From contig JAEWAG010000113.1 of NCBI GenBank assembly GCA_023391775.1, positions 1 through 10,126 on the forward strand: DNA of 10,126 bases, written 5' to 3'. This DNA is from Pseudomonadota bacterium. GTDB taxonomy: Bacteria; Pseudomonadota; Gammaproteobacteria; Xanthomonadales; Xanthomonadaceae. Made by a program: the position numbers and the translations under genes. Under the pieces are notes generated by a model. The model searched no databases, was not told the origin of the DNA, and saw only the letters and a program-made list of their open reading frames with translations. Shown in pieces: positions 6,645-10,126 of the stretch. The stretch's first letter is position 1; the number at the start of each line of letters is the position of its first letter.

Positions 6645-7937
6645 ATGAGCAAGGTCCTGGTCATCGGTTCCGGCGGGCGCGAGCACGCGCTGGCATGGAA
6701 GCTCGCGCAGTCCCCGCGCGTCAGCGAAGTGATCGTCGCCCCCGGCAATGCCGGCACCGCCCGCGAGGTCGGGTGCCGCAATGCCGCGGTCAAGGTGACC
6801 GACCTGGACGGCCTGCTGCAGCTTGCCCGCGACGAAGGCGTGGCGGTGACCGTGGTCGGTCCCGAGGTGCCGCTGGTGGCCGGCGTGGTCGACCGCTTCC
6901 GCGAAGCGGGCCTGCGCATCTTCGGCCCGACCGCCGCAGCCGCGCAGCTGGAAGGCAGCAAGGCCTTCGCCAAGGACTTCCTCGCCCGCCACCGCATCCC
7001 GACCGCGTTCTACGCGGTGCACACCCAGGTCGATGCGGCGCTGGACTACATCCGGCAGAAGGGTGCGCCGATCGTGGTCAAGGCCGACGGCCTGGCCGCG
7101 GGCAAGGGCGTGATCGTCGCCATGACCCTGGAAGAGGCCGAGGCCGCGGTACGCGACATGCTCTCCGGCAATGCCTTCGGCGATGCCGGCGCGCGCGTGG
7201 TGATCGAGCAGTTCCTCGAAGGCGAGGAAGCCAGCTTCATCTCGATGGTGGACGGGAAGACCGCGGTGCCGATGGCCACCTCGCAGGACCACAAGCGCGT
7301 GGGCGATGGCGATACCGGCCCCAACACCGGCGGCATGGGCGCCTACTCGCCGGCGCCGGTGGTCACCCCCGAGGTGCATGCGCGGATCATGCGCGAGGTG
7401 GTGGAGCCGACCGTGGCCGGCATGGCCGCCGACGGCATCCCCTTCACCGGCTTCCTCTACGCCGGCCTGATGATCGATGCTTCCGGCGCGCCCAAGGTGA
7501 TCGAGTTCAACGTGCGCTTCGGCGACCCGGAGACCCAGCCGGTGATGCTGCGCCTGCAGTCGGACCTGCTGGAGCTGGTCGAGGCGGCGATCGATGGCCG
7601 CCTGCACGAGGTCCAGGCGCAGTGGGATCCGCGGCCGTCGCTGGGCGTGGTGCTCGCCGCGCGTCCGTACCCGGAGTCGCCGGTGACCGGCGAGGTCATC
7701 AGCGGCCTGGACGCGGTGCCGTCCGAAGCGAAGGTGTTCCACGCGGGTACCGCGCTGGATGCCGAGGGCAATGTCACCAGCGCCGGCGGCCGCGTGCTGT
7801 GCGTGACCGCGCTGGGCGAGAGCGTGGCCGACGCCCAGCGCCGGGCCTACAGCGGCGTGGACGCGATCTCCTGGGACCACGCGTTCTGCCGCCGCGACAT
7901 CGGCTGGCGCGCGATCGCGCGCGAACAGGGCAACTGA
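6645..7937 (+). CDS. purD: Phosphoribosylamine-glycine ligase (GAR synthetase)
   Basis: PurD joins 5-phosphoribosylamine and glycine with ATP to make GAR, the second step of purine synthesis. The 430 residues match E. coli PurD in length (429). The N-terminal domain begins [17 protein letters not shown], and [14 protein letters not shown] follows. The ATP-grasp core has [17 protein letters not shown] and [13 protein letters not shown] from K146. [15 protein letters not shown] and the family signature [14 protein letters not shown] (from G225) come next. The metal-binding stretch is [15 protein letters not shown], with E287 and N289. The C-terminal domain has [11 protein letters not shown]. 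The ATG at 6645 gives the expected N-terminus. The TGA at 7935-7937 is followed after 4 bp by the aminotransferase gene, so the two are likely cotranscribed. No defects are seen. Confidence 0.98.
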   Translation: MSKVLVIGSGGREHALAWKLAQSPRVSEVIVAPGNAGTAREVGCRNAAVKVTDLDGLLQLARDEGVAVTVVGPEVPLVAGVVDRFREAGLRIFGPTAAAAQLEGSKAFAKDFLARHRIPTAFYAVHTQVDAALDYIRQKGAPIVVKADGLAAGKGVIVAMTLEEAEAAVRDMLSGNAFGDAGARVVIEQFLEGEEASFISMVDGKTAVPMATSQDHKRVGDGDTGPNTGGMGAYSPAPVVTPEVHARIMREVVEPTVAGMAADGIPFTGFLYAGLMIDASGAPKVIEFNVRFGDPETQPVMLRLQSDLLELVEAAIDGRLHEVQAQWDPRPSLGVVLAARPYPESPVTGEVISGLDAVPSEAKVFHAGTALDAEGNVTSAGGRVLCVTALGESVADAQRRAYSGVDAISWDHAFCRRDIGWRAIAREQGN

Positions 7938-7941
7938 GGCC

Positions 7942-9081
7942 ATGGGCGGTCGCGTAGAACCGTTCCGCGCGATCGCCATCAGCCAGCTGGCGCGCGCACT
8001 TGAAGCCGCCGGCCGCTCCGTGGTGCACATGGAGTTCGGCCAGCCCTCGACGCCGGCACCGGCCGCGGCGCTGGCGGCGGTGCGCGAGGGCCTCGACCAG
8101 CCGCCGCCGGGCTACTGGGAAAGCGTGCCGCTGCGCCAGCGCATCGCCCGCCACTACCGTGATGCCTATGGCGTGGACGTGGATCCGGCGCAGGTCATCC
8201 TCACCTGCGGCGCCTCGCCAGCGCTGCTGCTGGGGATGCTCTCGCGCTTCGAGGCCGGGGACCGCATCGCCTTCGCCCGTCCCGGCTACATCGCCTACCG
8301 CAACACCGCCATCGCCGCGCGCCTGCAGCCAGTGGAGATCGGCTGCGGCCCGGAGTGCCGCTACCAGCTCACCGCCGCGGCGATCGCCGCGCTGGATCCG
8401 GCGCCGGCCGGCGTGATCCTCGCCAGCCCGGCCAATCCCACCGGCACCATCATCGAGCCCGAAGAGCTGCGCGCGATCGCGGACGTGTGCCGGCAGCGCG
8501 GCATCGTGCTGCTGTCCGACGAGATCTACCACGGCCTGCATTACACGCAGCCGGCGCATTCGATCCTGCAGTACGCACCGGATGCGATGGTGGTCAACAG
8601 CTATTCCAAGTACTACTCGATGGTGGACTGGCGCCTGGGCTGGCTGCTGGTGCCGGCGTCGCACGTGGACACCGCGCGCGCCTACGCCGGAAACCTGTTC
8701 CTGACCCCGCCCTCGCCCAGCCAGCAGGTCGCGCTGGTGGCGATGGACTGCGTGGAGGAACTGGAGGACCACCGCGCCACCTACGCGCGCAACCGCCAGC
8801 TCCTGCTCGATGCCCTGCCCTCGCTTGGCCTGGAGCGCATCGCCCCGCCCGATGGCGCGTTCTACATCTGGGCCGATGTCAGCCACCTGACCACTGACAG
8901 CCTGGAGTTCTGCACGCGCATGCTCGAGCAGACCGGCGTGGCCCTGGCCCCGGGCGTGGACTTCGATCCGGTCGACGGCCACCACTTCATCCGCTTCAGC
9001 TTCGCCCCGGCCACGGCGCAGGTGGAGGAGGCGCTGCGCCGGCTGCAACCGTGGTTCGCCGCGCAGCCGCGGATCCGCTGA
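7942..9081 (+). CDS. PLP-dependent class I/II aminotransferase
   Basis: This 379-residue cytoplasmic enzyme has the fold-type I (AspC-like) aminotransferase features. FGQPSTPAPAAAL replaces the usual G-x-P substrate loop. GYWESVPLRQRIARHY and TCGASPALLL (the phosphate-binding turn) follow. SPANPTGT carries N165. LSDEIYHGL carries D193, which pairs with the pyridine nitrogen, and Y196. The Schiff-base lysine is K223 in NSYSKYYSMVDWRLGW, with R231 for the phosphate. R351 in HHFIRFSFA is the expected substrate-carboxylate arginine. The amino acid used cannot be predicted with confidence; aspartate, alanine or aromatic substrates are possible. The start at 7942 is 4 bp after purD, and GAGG overlapping the purD stop serves as its Shine-Dalgarno. 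Cotranscription with purD is likely, though a purine role is not evident. Its stop faces the convergent amidohydrolase gene at 4 bp. Confidence 0.92.
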   Translation: MGGRVEPFRAIAISQLARALEAAGRSVVHMEFGQPSTPAPAAALAAVREGLDQPPPGYWESVPLRQRIARHYRDAYGVDVDPAQVILTCGASPALLLGMLSRFEAGDRIAFARPGYIAYRNTAIAARLQPVEIGCGPECRYQLTAAAIAALDPAPAGVILASPANPTGTIIEPEELRAIADVCRQRGIVLLSDEIYHGLHYTQPAHSILQYAPDAMVVNSYSKYYSMVDWRLGWLLVPASHVDTARAYAGNLFLTPPSPSQQVALVAMDCVEELEDHRATYARNRQLLLDALPSLGLERIAPPDGAFYIWADVSHLTTDSLEFCTRMLEQTGVALAPGVDFDPVDGHHFIRFSFAPATAQVEEALRRLQPWFAAQPRIR

Positions 9082-9085
9082 ACGC

Positions 9086-10126
9086 TCAGCTGCCGGGCGC
9101 GCCGTCGCCCAGGTAATCCAGCGCCACCTGCAGCATCGCCCGGGCGCCATGCTCCAGCGCGGCCTCGTCCGGCGCGTAGTGCGGCGAATGGTTGATCGGC
9201 GCCTGCGCCGGGTCCTGCCCGGCCGGCGTGGTGCCGACCAGGAAGTACGCACCGGGCACTTCGTTGGCGAACTGCGAGAAATCCTCGGCGATGGTCTGCA
9301 GCGGCATCTCGACGACGTTGTCCGCGCCAGCCGCGGTCTGCAGCGAGGCCAGCGCGCGCCGCGCCAGCTGCGGATCGTTGATCGTGGCCGGTGCGTTGTT
9401 CACGACTTCAAGCTCGGCCGTGGCGCCGGCGGCGTGCGCGTAGTCGCCGGCGATGCGTTCGAAGCGCGCGATCACGTCCTCGCGCACGACCGGGTCGAAG
9501 GTGCGCAGCGTACCGACCAGCTTCGCCTCATCGGGAATGATGTTGAAGCGCACGCCGGCGTTGAACTGGCCGGCGGTCAGCACCACCGGCGTGCTGGCGA
9601 TATTCACCTGGCGCGCGATCATGCTTTGGGTGCCCAGCAGGATCTGCGCGCCGACCGTGATCGGATCCACGCCATCCCAGGGACGGGAGCCGTGGGTCTG
9701 GCGCCCGCGCACGGTGAGGGTCCATTCGTCGGCACTGGCCAGCAGCGGCCCGCTGCGGAAGCCGAGCTGGCCCACCTGCAGCCCGGACCACACGTGCAGG
9801 CCGAACACCGCGTCCGGGCGGAAATCCTTCCACACGCCCTCGTCCAGCATCAGCCGCGCGCCGAACGGCTCGCCGGGCTCGTCCGGGCCTTCCTCGGAAG
9901 GCTGGAACACGAACATCACCTCGCCGGCCAGTTCCTGCCGGCGCTCGGCCAGCGCACGCGCCACGCCCAGCAGGATGGCCACGTGCAGGTCGTGGCCGCA
10001 GGCGTGCATCACGCCCACCGGCTGGCCGCGATAGGTCGAGCGCACGGTCGAGGCGAACGGCAGCCCGGTGGCCTCCTCCACCGGCAGCGCATCCATGTCC
10101 GCGCGCAGGGCGATGCGCGGGCCGGG
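9086..10126 (-). CDS. M20-family (M20D) amidohydrolase, N-terminus outside the window
   Basis: Read on the minus strand, 346 residues are visible; the frame runs open through the window edge (PGPRIALRADMDALPVEEATG), so the methionine at 10096-10094 is internal, not the start. It is a zinc- or manganese-dependent hydrolase of N-acyl amino acids, hippurate or related amides. Metal-site motifs in order are RADMDALP, then MHACGHDLH about 40 visible residues in (Cys and His ligands), QPSEEG (Glu pair), GLHVWSGLQVG (His), and NHSPHYAPDE near the C-terminus. TVRGRQTHGSRPWDGVDPI marks the inserted dimerisation domain. The substrate is unknown. Whether it has a signal peptide, as some xanthomonad relatives do, cannot be seen. 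It converges with the aminotransferase gene with only 4 bp between stops; no shared terminator was recognised. Confidence 0.93.
   Translation of the reverse strand, partial: PGPRIALRADMDALPVEEATGLPFASTVRSTYRGQPVGVMHACGHDLHVAILLGVARALAERRQELAGEVMFVFQPSEEGPDEPGEPFGARLMLDEGVWKDFRPDAVFGLHVWSGLQVGQLGFRSGPLLASADEWTLTVRGRQTHGSRPWDGVDPITVGAQILLGTQSMIARQVNIASTPVVLTAGQFNAGVRFNIIPDEAKLVGTLRTFDPVVREDVIARFERIAGDYAHAAGATAELEVVNNAPATINDPQLARRALASLQTAAGADNVVEMPLQTIAEDFSQFANEVPGAYFLVGTTPAGQDPAQAPINHSPHYAPDEAALEHGARAMLQVALDYLGDGAPGS

Noticed and set aside
6633..8030. A 465-codon minus-strand frame opposite purD
   Set aside because: It is a mirror of the purD codon pattern with no recognisable domain; purD is certain on the plus strand.
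7774..9252. A 492-codon minus-strand frame opposite the aminotransferase
   Set aside because: Antisense shadow with repetitive Arg/Ala-rich translation; it also overlaps the end of the amidohydrolase gene in another frame.
9086..10096. Treating the methionine at 10096-10094 as the amidohydrolase start
   Set aside because: The ten codons upstream (PGPRIALRAD) complete the conserved ALRADMDALP motif and run off the window, so the methionine is internal.

Overview
The window is a GC-rich, gene-dense chromosomal segment. It most likely comes from a gammaproteobacterium of the Xanthomonadaceae/Lysobacteraceae (Xanthomonas, Stenotrophomonas, Lysobacter, Luteimonas or a relative). This rests on the strong GC bias at third codon positions, the order accB-accC-prmA-(zinc-ribbon DUF3426)-fis-purH-purD, and short GATTCGG-type intergenic repeats that I associate with this family. 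The family assignment is inference from layout, not from a database match.

Left part (1-1971): the end of accB (biotin carboxyl carrier protein) and complete accC (biotin carboxylase), two subunits of acetyl-CoA carboxylase. They normally sit side by side. Here a 455-bp stretch separates them, carrying a small gene of the four-helix-bundle/S23 family. That gene is bracketed by two arrays of a 7-bp unit in inverted orientation (163-191 and 575-603; 26 of 29 positions complementary). The right array abuts the accC start codon, and the small gene's stop overlaps that start. This looks like a small inserted cassette and is the most unusual thing in the window.

Middle part (1972-5933): prmA (ribosomal protein L11 methyltransferase), a zinc-ribbon single-pass membrane protein with a DUF3426 C-terminus, fis (nucleoid protein), and purH (the last two steps of IMP synthesis), ending in a strong candidate rho-independent terminator. 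purH has an exact TATAAT -10 box.

Right part (5934-10126): a GNAT acetyltransferase with the only near-perfect Shine-Dalgarno sequence of the window, purD (second step of purine synthesis) with its own -10 box, and a PLP-dependent aminotransferase 4 bp after purD and probably cotranscribed with it. On the opposite strand, converging with a 4-bp gap, is an M20-family amidohydrolase whose N-terminus lies beyond the window.

The core genes are all intact and ordinary: fatty-acid precursor supply, ribosome modification, nucleoid regulation and purine synthesis. No rRNA, tRNA, CRISPR array, transposase or phage gene was seen. No stretch of more than 300 bases is without a gene. prmA, purH and purD share a style of start region: a -10-like box, then a pyrimidine-rich leader without an evident Shine-Dalgarno sequence.
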